Source of the DNA: Hyphobacterium marinum
GTDB lineage: Bacteria > Pseudomonadota > Alphaproteobacteria > Caulobacterales > Maricaulaceae
DNA: 64,000 nucleotides
NCBI RefSeq assembly: GCF_036330325.1
Contig: NZ_JAZDRO010000002.1
Coordinates: 186,001 to 250,000, forward strand
Reading direction: 5' to 3'
Shown: in pieces, positions 48,098 through 56,472 of the stretch
Layout of the letters: each line of letters starts with the position of its first letter
Numbering within the stretch: the first letter of the stretch is position 1
The notes under the pieces: generated by a model
Told to the model about the DNA's origin: nothing
The model's database searches: none
The model's input: the letters and a program-made list of their open reading frames with translations, nothing else
Made by a program: the position numbers and the translations under genes

Positions 48098-49362
48098 CCG
48101 AATTCTGGCCGCTCCTGATCCCGACCGCCGGGATTTTCATTCTCCTGCTCCTGTCCGGTTTCTTTTCCGGATCCGAGACGGCGCTGACGGCCGTTTCCCG
48201 CGCGCGCATGCTGCAACTGGAGAAAGACGACAACGATGCCGCCCGCCGTGTCAACAAGCTGACCGAGGACCGGGAAAGCCTGATCGGTGCGATCCTGCTG
48301 GGCAACAATCTCGTCAACATCCTCGCCTCGACCATCGCCGCCTCGGTCCTGCTCGATCTGTTCGGACCGGCGGGTGTCGCCTATGCGACACTGGTGATGA
48401 CAGCGCTGGTGCTGATCTTTTCCGAGGTCCTGCCCAAGACCTATGCGCTCTCCAATCCCGACCGGGTGGCCCTGACGGTCGCCTGGCCGATCCTGATCGT
48501 CGTTCGCCTGTTCTCGCCCATCGTCGCGGCGGTGCAGGTGATCGTACGGGGCGCGCTGCGCCTGCTGGGTGCCCAGGTGGAAGGCCCGCTCTTCTCGGCT
48601 CATGACGAGATCCGCGGTCATATCGACCTGCACCACCAGGAAGGCGGCGTCGTGAAGGACGACCGCGACATGCTGGGCGGCGTGCTCGATCTGCGTGAAC
48701 TGACCGTCGATGACGTCATGGTTCACCGCAAGAACATGGTGATGATCGACGCCGGCAAACCGGCCGCGGAGATCGTGGCCGAGGCGTTGGCCAGCCCCCA
48801 CACTCGACTGCCGCTTTACGAGGGCGACGCGGAAAACATTGTCGGCGTCCTGCACGCCCGTGACATGGCCCGGGCCCTGCTGGAATGCGGTGGTGATCTG
48901 ACAAAACTCGATATCGGCGCGATCAAGCGCGAGGCCTGGTTTGTGCCCGAAACCACCGAGCTGCAGGACCAGCTCAATGCCTTCCGCGAAAAGCGCGAAC
49001 ACTTCGCACTGGTCGTCGACGAATACGGCGCACTGATGGGGCTGGTGACGCTCGAGGACATCCTCGAGGAGATCGTCGGCGAGATCGAGGACGAGCATGA
49101 CATCACCGTCGAGGGGCTCGTCGCCGATGGCGATCACAGCTGGACCATCGACGGGGCGCTCGCGATCCGCGACATCAACCGCGCGCTCGACTGGAATCTG
49201 CCCGACGAGGAAGCGGTGACCGTTGCCGGTCTCGTCATCCATGAAGCCCAGACCATCCCGGAAAAGGGCCAGGTCTTCCGCTTCCACGGCGTGCGCTTCG
49301 AGATCCTAGAGAAACGCCGTAACCAGATCATCTCGATGCGGGTCGCCAAAGCGCCGGATTAG
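48094..49362 (+). CDS. CNNM/HlyC-CorC family ion transporter
   Basis: A 422-residue membrane protein with a DUF21/CNNM transmembrane domain (IFILLLLSGFFSGSETALTA at the N terminus; LIGAILLGNNLVNILASTIA), a tandem CBS pair (residues about 200-335, ALVVDEYGALMGLVTLEDIL) and a C-terminal CorC_HlyC domain. The family is linked to magnesium or cobalt efflux. It is the third gene of aroK-aroB-corC. Confidence 0.92.
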   Translation: MTEFWPLLIPTAGIFILLLLSGFFSGSETALTAVSRARMLQLEKDDNDAARRVNKLTEDRESLIGAILLGNNLVNILASTIAASVLLDLFGPAGVAYATLVMTALVLIFSEVLPKTYALSNPDRVALTVAWPILIVVRLFSPIVAAVQVIVRGALRLLGAQVEGPLFSAHDEIRGHIDLHHQEGGVVKDDRDMLGGVLDLRELTVDDVMVHRKNMVMIDAGKPAAEIVAEALASPHTRLPLYEGDAENIVGVLHARDMARALLECGGDLTKLDIGAIKREAWFVPETTELQDQLNAFREKREHFALVVDEYGALMGLVTLEDILEEIVGEIEDEHDITVEGLVADGDHSWTIDGALAIRDINRALDWNLPDEEAVTVAGLVIHEAQTIPEKGQVFRFHGVRFEILEKRRNQIISMRVAKAPD

Positions 49363-49376
49363 TTTAGACCACATTT

Positions 49377-49490
49377 CCCTCGCCCCTTTTCAAAGGGGAG
49401 AGGGTCAGGGTGAGGGGTTGGTTAAAGGTCGAGCTCAATCCGGCACGACCCCCTCACCTCAATCCTCTCCCCCTAGGTGGAGAGGAGGTC
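49377..49490. repeat. Intergenic palindrome R3, entering the fghA 3' end
   Basis: The first hairpin CCCTCGCCCCTTT/AAAGGGGAGAGGG (one mismatch) lies at 49377-49404, followed by GGGTGAGGGG. A second, CCTCTCC-N8-GGAGAGG, is at 49464-49485 and lies inside the fghA coding region. Confidence 0.8.
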
Positions 49491-50317
49491 ACCCCCAGAT
49501 GCTTGGCGTGGAAGGCGAGGTGTTCGTCGATGAAGCTCGCGATGTAGAAATAGGAATGGTCGTATCCGGGGCGCAGGACGAGATCGATTTTCCGGCCTGA
49601 CTCGATCGCGGCAGCCTTGAACAGATCGGGCTGGAGCTGTTCGGCGAGGAATTGGTCAGCCTCGCCCTGGTCGATCAGGATGGGCGGCAATTCGCCCTCC
49701 GTCGACGCGATCAGATGGCAGGCGTCATGCCTCATCCATTCGGCCTCGTCATCACCGAGATAGGCGGTGAACGCCTTCTTGCCCCACGGCACTTGCGTGG
49801 GCGCAACAATCGGAGCGAAGGCCGAGATCGAGGCGTAGCGCTTGGGGTCTTTCAGGCCCAGCGTCAGCGCGCCATGTCCGCCCATGGAATGGCCCGAGAT
49901 TGCCTGCCGCGCCATGTCCACGGGGAAGAATTTCTCCGCCAGCGCGGGCAGTTCGGTCCGCAGATAGGTCTCCATGCGGTAGTGTTCGGCCCAGGGGCTC
50001 TGGCGCGCATCGACATAGAAGCCCGCGCCCTTGCCGAGGTCATAGGCCTCGTCATCGGCGACGCCGTCCCCGCGCGGTGAGGTGTCCGGGCAGAGGATCG
50101 CCATTCCCAGCTCGGCGGCCTTGCGCTGCGCACCGGCCTTGGTGACGAAATTCTCGTCAGTACAGGTGAGCCCCGAGAGCCACCACAACACCGGGAACGG
50201 CCCGGCCCCATGCGGCACGAAGAGCGACACCGTCATGTCGCATTTCAGCGTTTCGGAGGTGTGCCGGTAGCGACGCTGCTCGCCGCCAAAGCACATATGG
50301 CTGTCGATGAGGTCCAT
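49454..50317 (-). CDS. fghA: S-formylglutathione hydrolase
   Basis: Hydrolyses S-formylglutathione to formate and glutathione, the step after FrmA in formaldehyde oxidation. The 287-residue esterase-D-type product has the nucleophile elbow GHSMGGHGAL, LWWLSGLTCTDENFVTKAGA, and His in GYDHSYFYIASFI. The family end is near HAKHL; here about 12 further residues (GVTSSPPRGRGLR) are encoded by repeat R3. I start at the ATG at 50317 (MDLIDSHMC), five bases after the yaiI stop. Confidence 0.95.
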   Translation of the reverse strand: MDLIDSHMCFGGEQRRYRHTSETLKCDMTVSLFVPHGAGPFPVLWWLSGLTCTDENFVTKAGAQRKAAELGMAILCPDTSPRGDGVADDEAYDLGKGAGFYVDARQSPWAEHYRMETYLRTELPALAEKFFPVDMARQAISGHSMGGHGALTLGLKDPKRYASISAFAPIVAPTQVPWGKKAFTAYLGDDEAEWMRHDACHLIASTEGELPPILIDQGEADQFLAEQLQPDLFKAAAIESGRKIDLVLRPGYDHSYFYIASFIDEHLAFHAKHLGVTSSPPRGRGLR

Positions 50318-50322
50318 AATGC

Positions 50323-50775
50323 TTACCTGCCTCGCTTGATCGCCTGGAAGACGCGCTCCAGACCGTTGAGGAATTCGGAACGGTCGCGGGGGGTGAAAGG
50401 TTTCCCGCCGCCGCCCTCCATCGTGCCCGCCGACCGCAAATCGGTCATCAGATTCCGGGTCGCCAGCGTGGAGCCGATATTGTCGGGCGTAAACTCCCGC
50501 CCCTTTGGATCGATCGCCCGGCTTCCGGCCTTCAGGCAGCGGTCGGCGAGCGGTATGTCTGCAGTGACGCAGATATCGCCCGGCCCGATCCGCTCCGCGA
50601 TCCAGTTGTCCGCCGCGTCGGCTCCTTCCGGCACGATGACGAGTTCGGCCCATTGGCTGTTCGGCCGGCGCAGGCCCCCGTCACAGACCAGCAGGATGCG
50701 GGTCTGGTGGCGCTCGGCCACGCGGATCGCCTCGTCCTTCACCGGACAGGCATCGGCATCAATGTAGAGGGTCAT
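50323..50775 (-). CDS. YaiI/YqxD (DUF188) family protein
   Basis: A 150-residue protein with the DUF188 signature YIDADACPVKDEAIRVAERH and CVTADIPLADRCL, a PIN-like fold of unknown enzymatic role. It is the first of a two-gene unit with fghA (gap 5 bp), although no functional link is known. Confidence 0.93.
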   Translation of the reverse strand: MTLYIDADACPVKDEAIRVAERHQTRILLVCDGGLRRPNSQWAELVIVPEGADAADNWIAERIGPGDICVTADIPLADRCLKAGSRAIDPKGREFTPDNIGSTLATRNLMTDLRSAGTMEGGGGKPFTPRDRSEFLNGLERVFQAIKRGR

Positions 50776-50818
50776 GGGAAGGACCTAATGCCGTTCGCGC
50801 CGCGGTTAAAGGTTCAAT

Positions 50819-50953
50819 ACCCCCTCACCCCGGCGGCTGAGGCCGCCGACCCTCTCCCCCAAGGGGGCGAGGGTTTTGGTTTGCGCCTTTGAATACCCGA
50901 TGCACATCCCCCTCTCCCCTTTCCAAGGGGAGAGGGCCGGGGTGAGGGGTTGG
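50819..50953. repeat. Intergenic palindrome R4 (double unit)
   Basis: Two hairpin units: one with CCCTCTCCCCC/GGGGGCGAGGG around AA, one with CCCTCTCCCCTTT/AAGGGGAGAGGG, between CCCCTCACCCC and GGGGTGAGGGG outer arms. Bases 50849-50876 are identical to 51326-51353, the copy on the other side of the DUF559 gene. Confidence 0.85.
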
Positions 50954-50954
50954 T

Positions 50955-51314
50955 TCAAACGGGGTGGTCAATTGACTTGGCGCGCAGCCAATCCCGGATG
51001 ACCTCGAACACACCCTCAGTATGGGCAAGAATGTCATTGTTCCAGAACCGCAAAACCGTCCAGCCCTTGTTCTCAAGGAAAGTCGTGCGGCGCGCATCCT
51101 TGGTCTTATCGGCTGAGTGCTGCCCGCCATCGGCTTCGATGATGAGCATCGCGTCAGGACAGGCGAAATCGGCTATATAGGGGCCAATCGGAAACTGACG
51201 TCGAAACTTCCGCCCGAGGCATTGCCGATTGCGCAGATAACGCCACAAGCACCGCTCGGCCTCGGTTGACTGGCGGCGCAACGCGCGCGCCCTGTCCCGA
51301 TGGGGGTGTCTCAC
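50955..51314 (-). CDS. DUF559 endonuclease-like protein
   Basis: A 119-residue protein of the DUF559 / very-short-patch-repair-like family. Conserved RKFRRQFPIGPYIADFACPD, then IIEADGGQH, supply the PD-(D/E)xK type residues Asp49, Glu60 and Asp62. Members are thought to be nucleases, and often occur near mobile or defence elements. It uses a GTG start. It is isolated between repeats R4 and R5 and separates the formaldehyde-detoxification genes. Confidence 0.87.
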   Translation of the reverse strand: MRHPHRDRARALRRQSTEAERCLWRYLRNRQCLGRKFRRQFPIGPYIADFACPDAMLIIEADGGQHSADKTKDARRTTFLENKGWTVLRFWNNDILAHTEGVFEVIRDWLRAKSIDHPV

Positions 51315-51356
51315 CCCCTCACCCTACCCTCTCCCCCAAGGGGGCGAGGGTTTCGC
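51312..51356. repeat. Intergenic palindrome R5
   Basis: CCCTCTCCCCC/GGGGGCGAGGG hairpin preceded by CACCCCCTCACCC, between frmA and the DUF559 gene. The central 28 bp at 51326-51353 match R4 perfectly. Confidence 0.85.
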
Positions 51357-51387
51357 GTCTTCGCCCGTGGAGATGAATGCGCGCCAA

Positions 51388-52494
51388 TCAATAAGCCACC
51401 ACGCTTCTTATGCTTTCGCCCTCATGCATCAGGTGGAAGGCGTCGTTGATCTGGTCGAGCGGCATGACGTGGGTGATGAGGTCGTCGATATTGATCTTCC
51501 CGTCCATATACCAGTCGACGATTTTCGGCACGTCGGTGCGCCCTCTCGCCCCGCCAAAGGCGGTGCCACGCCAGACCCGGCCGGTGACGAGCTGAAACGG
51601 CCGCGTCGAGATTTCCTGACCCGCCCCGGCCACGCCGATGATGATGCTCTCGCCCCAGCCCTTGTGGCAGGCTTCGAGTGCCTGGCGCATCGTCGTGACA
51701 TTGCCGATGCATTCGAAGGAATAGTCCGCCCCGCCCTTGGTGATGTCGACGATGGCTTCGACGATGTTGTCGACGGACTTGGGGTTGATGAAGTCGGTCA
51801 TGCCGAATTTTTCGGCGATGGCGCGGCGGTCCTCATTGATATCGATGCCGACAATCTGGCTCGCGCCGACCATGCGCGCACCCTGGATGACATTCAGCCC
51901 AATCCCGCCAAGGCCGAAGACGACGACGCGGCTGCCCGGCTCCACCTTGGCGTCGAAAACGACCGCGCCGACGCCGGTCGTCACCCCGCAGCCGATATAG
52001 CAGACCTTTTCAAAGGGCGCGTCGGGGCGGATTTTCGCCACCGCGATTTCGGGCAGGACGGTGAAGTTCGCGAAAGTCGAGCAGCCCATATAGTGGTGCA
52101 GCTTTTCCCCGTTCAGCGAAATCCGGCTGGTCCCGTCGGGCATCAGGCCCTGGCCCTGTGTTCCGCGAATCTTCTGGCAGAGATTGGTTTTGGGGTGCAG
52201 GCAGTATTCGCATTCCCGGCATTCAGGCGTGTAGAGCGGGATGACGTGGTCGCCCGGCTTCACCGACGTTACGCCCGCGCCGACCTCGCGCACGATTCCC
52301 GCGCCCTCATGGCCGAGAATGGCGGGGAAGAGACCTTCCGGATCGTCCCCGGAGAGCGTGAAGGCGTCGGTATGGCAGATGCCGGTCGCCATGATCTCGA
52401 CCAGCACCTCGCCGTCGCGCGGACCGTCGAGCTGGACCGTCTCGATGCTCAAAGGATCTCCGGCCTTGAAGGCCACCGCCGCGCGCACGTCCAT
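51388..52494 (-). CDS. frmA: S-(hydroxymethyl)glutathione dehydrogenase (class III ADH)
   Basis: Oxidises the formaldehyde-glutathione adduct to S-formylglutathione with NAD. The 368-residue zinc alcohol dehydrogenase has catalytic-zinc residues (Cys in ICHTDAFTLSG, GHEGAGIV), the structural-zinc cluster CRECEYCLHPKTNLC, and the NAD fold GLGGIGLNVIQGARM. Normal length. Its product is the substrate of fghA 1.1 kb away on the same strand. No frmR is nearby. Confidence 0.97.
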   Translation of the reverse strand: MDVRAAVAFKAGDPLSIETVQLDGPRDGEVLVEIMATGICHTDAFTLSGDDPEGLFPAILGHEGAGIVREVGAGVTSVKPGDHVIPLYTPECRECEYCLHPKTNLCQKIRGTQGQGLMPDGTSRISLNGEKLHHYMGCSTFANFTVLPEIAVAKIRPDAPFEKVCYIGCGVTTGVGAVVFDAKVEPGSRVVVFGLGGIGLNVIQGARMVGASQIVGIDINEDRRAIAEKFGMTDFINPKSVDNIVEAIVDITKGGADYSFECIGNVTTMRQALEACHKGWGESIIIGVAGAGQEISTRPFQLVTGRVWRGTAFGGARGRTDVPKIVDWYMDGKINIDDLITHVMPLDQINDAFHLMHEGESIRSVVAY

Positions 52495-52554
52495 GTCGTT
52501 TCTCCTGATTTGGGCTTTTCAGGATGCTAGCGGCGGGGCGGGAGGTTTGGAACC

Positions 52555-52634
52555 ACCCCCTCACCCTCCCCGCAAGCGGGGCCCCACCCTCTCCCTGTCA
52601 GGGAGAGGGTGGCGCGAAGCGCCGGGTGAGGGGG
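52555..52634. repeat. Intergenic palindrome R6
   Basis: CACCCTCTCCC/GGGAGAGGGTG hairpin within outer arms CCCCCTCACCC and GGGTGAGGGGG, between bolA and frmA. The same build as R7. Confidence 0.85.
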
Positions 52635-52898
52635 CTAATCCCCCTCCACCTTCATGCGCAGGGCATGGACCGGACCGGCGAGCTCCTCGGCGAGGGCGGT
52701 ATTGACTGCGCGCTGACGTTCGACGCGGCTCATCGACACAAAGGCGGGCGCGGCGATATCGACAAAGAAATGGCTTTCCCCGCCCTCGCGCACACCGGCA
52801 TGACCGGCGTGCTGGGCCGATTCGTCGACCACCGAGAGGCGGACCGGATCGAAGGCCGCGCGCAGTTTGGTTTCAATCGTCCGGGCAATCTCACCCAT
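52635..52898 (-). CDS. BolA family protein
   Basis: An 87-residue BolA-like protein, with the family segment SVVDESAQHAGHAGVREGGE containing the conserved histidines that coordinate a 2Fe-2S cluster with a monothiol glutaredoxin, and RVERQRAVNTAL. It likely works in iron-sulfur trafficking. Divergent from the J-domain gene, as commonly seen in alphaproteobacteria. Confidence 0.92.
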   Translation of the reverse strand: MGEIARTIETKLRAAFDPVRLSVVDESAQHAGHAGVREGGESHFFVDIAAPAFVSMSRVERQRAVNTALAEELAGPVHALRMKVEGD

Positions 52899-52951
52899 AA
52901 TTCACACCCCTCTTCATTGCCGCTTAAGCCGGGCTCCCTATACTTAGGGGC

Positions 52952-53572
52952 ATGGACGGCGCGTTTGAATACAAGCCCCGCTTCCGTGACATCCGCATCA
53001 AACCGCCGAAAGACGAGCCTGATGCCGATGAACGCGTTTGCGAATGGCCCGGCTGCCCCAGCCGGGGCGATGCCCGTGCGCCCAAAGGGGCCGACCGCCT
53101 GAATGAATTCCACTGGTTCTGTGTCTCGCACGCAGCGGAATACAACAAGGCGTGGAATTTTTTCGAGGGCATGGACGAGGCCCAGACCGCGGCCTTCAAC
53201 GCCTCGGCGCAATACGGCCACCGCCCGACCTGGAATTTCCGCTCAAATACCGGCGCGCACAAGCGTTCGGCGAAAGCCTCGGCCGATTTCACCCAAGGCT
53301 TTGCCGATCCGTTCGGCCTCTTTGGCGACCAGCCCGCGAACGACAAGGGCCAGTCTCCGCCCGAACGCCGGCGTCTGGGACGGCTGCAGGCGATGGCGCT
53401 TGAAACCCTGGGGCTGGAAGACACCGCCACAAGGGAAGAGATGAAGAAGCGCTATGCCGAACTCGTCAAACGCTTCCACCCGGACGCGAATGGCGGCGAC
53501 CGGTCCAGCGAGGAACAGCTCGGGCGGGTCATCCGCGCCTACCAGATCCTGAAGAATGAGGGATTGGCGTAA
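52952..53572 (+). CDS. J-domain co-chaperone-like protein
   Basis: A 206-residue protein with an N-terminal region carrying CEWPGCPSRGDARAPKG and a cysteine-histidine pair (WFCVSHAAEYNKAWNFFEGM), and a C-terminal J domain (residues about 145-205) with HPD in RFHPDANGGDR. The C-terminal placement of the J domain distinguishes it from DnaJ. It should stimulate a DnaK-type chaperone for a specific client. It lies between bolA and cobS. Confidence 0.88.
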   Translation: MDGAFEYKPRFRDIRIKPPKDEPDADERVCEWPGCPSRGDARAPKGADRLNEFHWFCVSHAAEYNKAWNFFEGMDEAQTAAFNASAQYGHRPTWNFRSNTGAHKRSAKASADFTQGFADPFGLFGDQPANDKGQSPPERRRLGRLQAMALETLGLEDTATREEMKKRYAELVKRFHPDANGGDRSSEEQLGRVIRAYQILKNEGLA

Positions 53573-53702
53573 GCATTCGTGATCGCGCGGCGGGTTTTGC
53601 CCGCACGCGGCCCCGTGCTATGCGCCCATCAGCCTTGTGACGCGGCCCGTTTCGCCGCAATGAATGTTCAACAGACCGATTATCCAGAACGCCGAGTTTT
53701 CG

Positions 53703-54704
53703 ATGAGCGATTCCTTTCCCCTCGCCGCCCCCGACACCAAAGCCGATTGCAAAACGCTGTTCGGTTTCGATCCCGGCTTCGAGGTCCCGGCCTTTTCGGT
53801 GCCCGACGAGCACACGCCCAAGGTCGATGAGGCCTATGTCTTCGATCCGGCGACCACGCGCACGATCCTCGCCGGGTTCGCCTTCAACCGGCGGGTGATG
53901 GTCCAGGGCTATCACGGCACCGGCAAGTCGACGCATATCGAACAAGTCGCCGCGCGCCTGAACTGGCCGATGGTGCGGGTCAATCTCGACAGCCATGTCA
54001 GCCGTATCGACATGGTCGGCAAGGACGCCATCGTCCTGCGCGACGGCAAGCAGGTCACCGAATTCCAGGAAGGCATATTGCCCTGGGCGCTGCAGCGCCC
54101 GGTCGCGATCCTCTTTGACGAATACGATGCGGGCCGCCCCGACGTGATGTTCGTGATCCAGCGCGTGCTGGAGGCGTCGGGCTCGCTGACCCTGCTCGAC
54201 CAGACCAAGGTGATCCGCCCGCACCCGTTTTTTCGTCTGTTCGCGACGACGAACACGATTGGCCTCGGGGATACGACCGGCCTCTATCATGGCACACAGC
54301 AGATCAACCAGGGCCAGATGGACCGCTGGTCGATTGTCGCGACGCTGAACTATCTGCCCGCCGAGACCGAGCAGGAAATCGTGCGCTCGCGCCTGCCGGA
54401 CTTCGCCAAGACGGACGAAGGCAAGAAATCCATCGCCGACATGGTCAAGGTCGCCGACCTCTCGCGCGACGCCTTCATCAATGGCGACATTTCCACCGTG
54501 ATGAGCCCGCGCACCGTGCTGACCTGGGCGGAGAACACCCAGATTTTCGGCGACATCGCGCTCGCCTTCCGGCTGACTTTCCTCAACAAGTGCGACGAGC
54601 TGGAACGCCCGACCGTGGCGGAATTCTACCAGCGCGTCTTCGGCGAGGATCTGCCCGAAGCGCCCCTGAAACCCTCCCCGGCCAAGCCGGCCAGCGCGGC
54701 CTAG
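53703..54704 (+). CDS. cobS: CobS-type AAA+ ATPase
   Basis: A MoxR/CobS-type AAA+ ATPase of 333 residues with Walker A GYHGTGKS at 69-76, Walker B LFDEYDAG, and sensor-1 ATTNT. With CobT and CobN it makes aerobic cobaltochelatase, which inserts cobalt into hydrogenobyrinate. No cobN or other corrin gene is in the window, so another metal-insertion or remodelling role is possible. I start at MSDSF at 53703, the family start; an ATG 13 codons earlier exists. Its stop shares CTAG with the convergent M23 gene. Confidence 0.95.
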   Translation: MSDSFPLAAPDTKADCKTLFGFDPGFEVPAFSVPDEHTPKVDEAYVFDPATTRTILAGFAFNRRVMVQGYHGTGKSTHIEQVAARLNWPMVRVNLDSHVSRIDMVGKDAIVLRDGKQVTEFQEGILPWALQRPVAILFDEYDAGRPDVMFVIQRVLEASGSLTLLDQTKVIRPHPFFRLFATTNTIGLGDTTGLYHGTQQINQGQMDRWSIVATLNYLPAETEQEIVRSRLPDFAKTDEGKKSIADMVKVADLSRDAFINGDISTVMSPRTVLTWAENTQIFGDIALAFRLTFLNKCDELERPTVAEFYQRVFGEDLPEAPLKPSPAKPASAA

Positions 54705-55285
54705 GGTTCGACGCCCTCGGGCCAGTCCCACCCCTCGCGGCGCATTTCGCCCATGGCGCGCAAATCCCAACGGATTTGCAGTGGTGTTTCGTCCCGCCAT
54801 GCGCCGATATGGATGTGCGGGCTGGTCGACATGCCGTTATTGCCAATCCGGGCCATATACTGACCCGCCTCGACCTCGTCGCCTTCCGACACGACAACTT
54901 CGCGAACATGGCCAATCATCACCATAACGCCGTCGGCTCGTCGCAGGATGATGAAGCTGGCCGGTGGACTGCCCAACGTCCCAGGTTCGTTGGTCACGGG
55001 ATTGGTATTGGTCGCCACGACCTCACCATCGAAGGGCGCGAGCACGGGTTGCCGCCAACTGTAGTAGTCGGCATTCGAACTAGCTCCGTCACGACGGGTT
55101 CCATTGTCGCCAACCACCGCACAATCCGCCCCCAACGCGTCACCGGGATAAGGCAGCTCGCCCTCGAAGTGTTCTGAGCAAGTATATTTCTGCGGTGTAA
55201 AAGGATGGAGCACGACCGCGTCAATGGGTGCGGGTTCCGCGCCCTGTATGGCGAACATGGCCGCCAGTAGAATGCTTAAACCCAT
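54701..55285 (-). CDS. Degenerate M23 (LytM) domain protein, exported
   Basis: A 194-residue protein with a short signal peptide (GLSILLAAMFAIQGA) and a LytM fold: VLAPFDGEVVATNTNP, IGHVREV, and SPHIHIG with His157/His159. The first zinc motif HxxxD aligns to Ser69-xxx-Asp73, so a zinc-binding histidine is replaced by serine. It may be an inactive regulator like EnvC/NlpD, or an altered enzyme. GGAGGA precedes the start. It lies on the opposite strand between cobS and cobT. Confidence 0.82.
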   Translation of the reverse strand: MGLSILLAAMFAIQGAEPAPIDAVVLHPFTPQKYTCSEHFEGELPYPGDALGADCAVVGDNGTRRDGASSNADYYSWRQPVLAPFDGEVVATNTNPVTNEPGTLGSPPASFIILRRADGVMVMIGHVREVVVSEGDEVEAGQYMARIGNNGMSTSPHIHIGAWRDETPLQIRWDLRAMGEMRREGWDWPEGVEP

Positions 55286-55461
55286 AAATCGTCCTCCGGC
55301 AGGGTCCCCTGGACACAGTCTCGTCTGCATGCGCCATAAAATGAAATTACGATCCCGTGAAATCCTGAGACAGGAAATGTCAGCGGGACGCGCCTTGTCC
55401 TGACAAGGCTTTGCGTTAGGAGTAGACTTTCAACGTACGCCCCGACCCTTGAGGCTTCTTT

Positions 55462-56472
55462 ATGATCCGTTCTGCGCGGACAATCCCCGTTCTTAACGTC
55501 GGCATGACCAGCCTCATCGGCCTTGCCGCTGCGGCGGCCCTGACGGCAGAGGCGGAGGGGTGTTCGATCCGCTACACACGGTTTTCAAGTGAACCGGTGC
55601 TTGCAGACTTCGTCCGGTCTGCCGCTTCCATCGAATTGGCTCGCGTTGTCAGCGTTGAAGCCCTGCCTGTTGAAGAGTCGCAATACGGCAGTGTGACGCT
55701 CACGCACCGCTATACGCTGCAATCGATATCGGTTTTGTTTGGCAGTCCCGATAGCCAGTTTGAACTCTTGGGTGCTGCGCCAGTTGAAGACATTTCGAAC
55801 TACACCTGCGGTGCCAGCTTGCCTGATGATGGGCAGGACCTGGAAGATCAACGGGAAATTCAGGCGCGCGTCTGTCTGGCGGAACAAGGACACGACGGAT
55901 GGTCAGCTCTGCGTTTCATGACCAACCAGACTGTCCCTGATGGAATGGGTGGCATTTCGAACTACGATCCGCCCGATTCAGTCGATTCAATTCTGGTAGG
56001 ATGTGGCAACCGTTCTCAAAGTTTCGCGGTCGGCGAAACCTACCTCGTATTTCGAGCCGAAGATGGAAGCGTCATAAACGGTGAAGGTCTCAATCTCAGG
56101 CTGATCCGCGCACCACGCGATCAATGGCTGGGTGCTGTTCAGTATTTCCTTTCGCAGCCGAACGCGGACCGCCTCCCTGCAATTGCGGCAGAGGACACAA
56201 TCGCCATGATGGAGCGCGTTACAGCCGACTCCAAAGAATGTGATCGTGTTCGAGACGGGTTTTGTAATCGGAATTCCACGGCAATTTGGCTTCGGTATTA
56301 CGATGCCCCTTGGGCAGAGAGTCTGCCGCCTTTCCCGTTCCCCCTCCCCATCCGCGACGGGATGGTCGATCTGTCCGGAATCCCGTCCCAGCACGCGATA
56401 GAACCGGCGCAAGCCCCGCTCGCCGATGTGATCGCGTGGCTGTCTGAAACACCCGCCGAGTCCCCCCAATGA
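55462..56472 (+). CDS. Secreted cysteine-rich hypothetical protein, low GC
   Basis: A 336-residue exported protein (signal peptide residues about 1-32) with several cysteines (GCSIRYT, NYTCGASL, VCLAEQGH, GCGNRS, ECDRVRDGFC) and no recognised domain. A 60-base sample at 56041-56100 has 29 G or C, against 37 of 60 in a sample of cobS, which suggests foreign origin. The stop overlaps the cobT start by 4 bp, so it is translationally coupled to a housekeeping gene. Function unknown. Confidence 0.7.
   Translation: MIRSARTIPVLNVGMTSLIGLAAAAALTAEAEGCSIRYTRFSSEPVLADFVRSAASIELARVVSVEALPVEESQYGSVTLTHRYTLQSISVLFGSPDSQFELLGAAPVEDISNYTCGASLPDDGQDLEDQREIQARVCLAEQGHDGWSALRFMTNQTVPDGMGGISNYDPPDSVDSILVGCGNRSQSFAVGETYLVFRAEDGSVINGEGLNLRLIRAPRDQWLGAVQYFLSQPNADRLPAIAAEDTIAMMERVTADSKECDRVRDGFCNRNSTAIWLRYYDAPWAESLPPFPFPLPIRDGMVDLSGIPSQHAIEPAQAPLADVIAWLSETPAESPQ

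Noticed and set aside
47629..49287. 552-codon open frame antisense to the CorC-family gene and aroB
   Set aside because: Shadow frame; both sense genes are complete and overlap in an operon.
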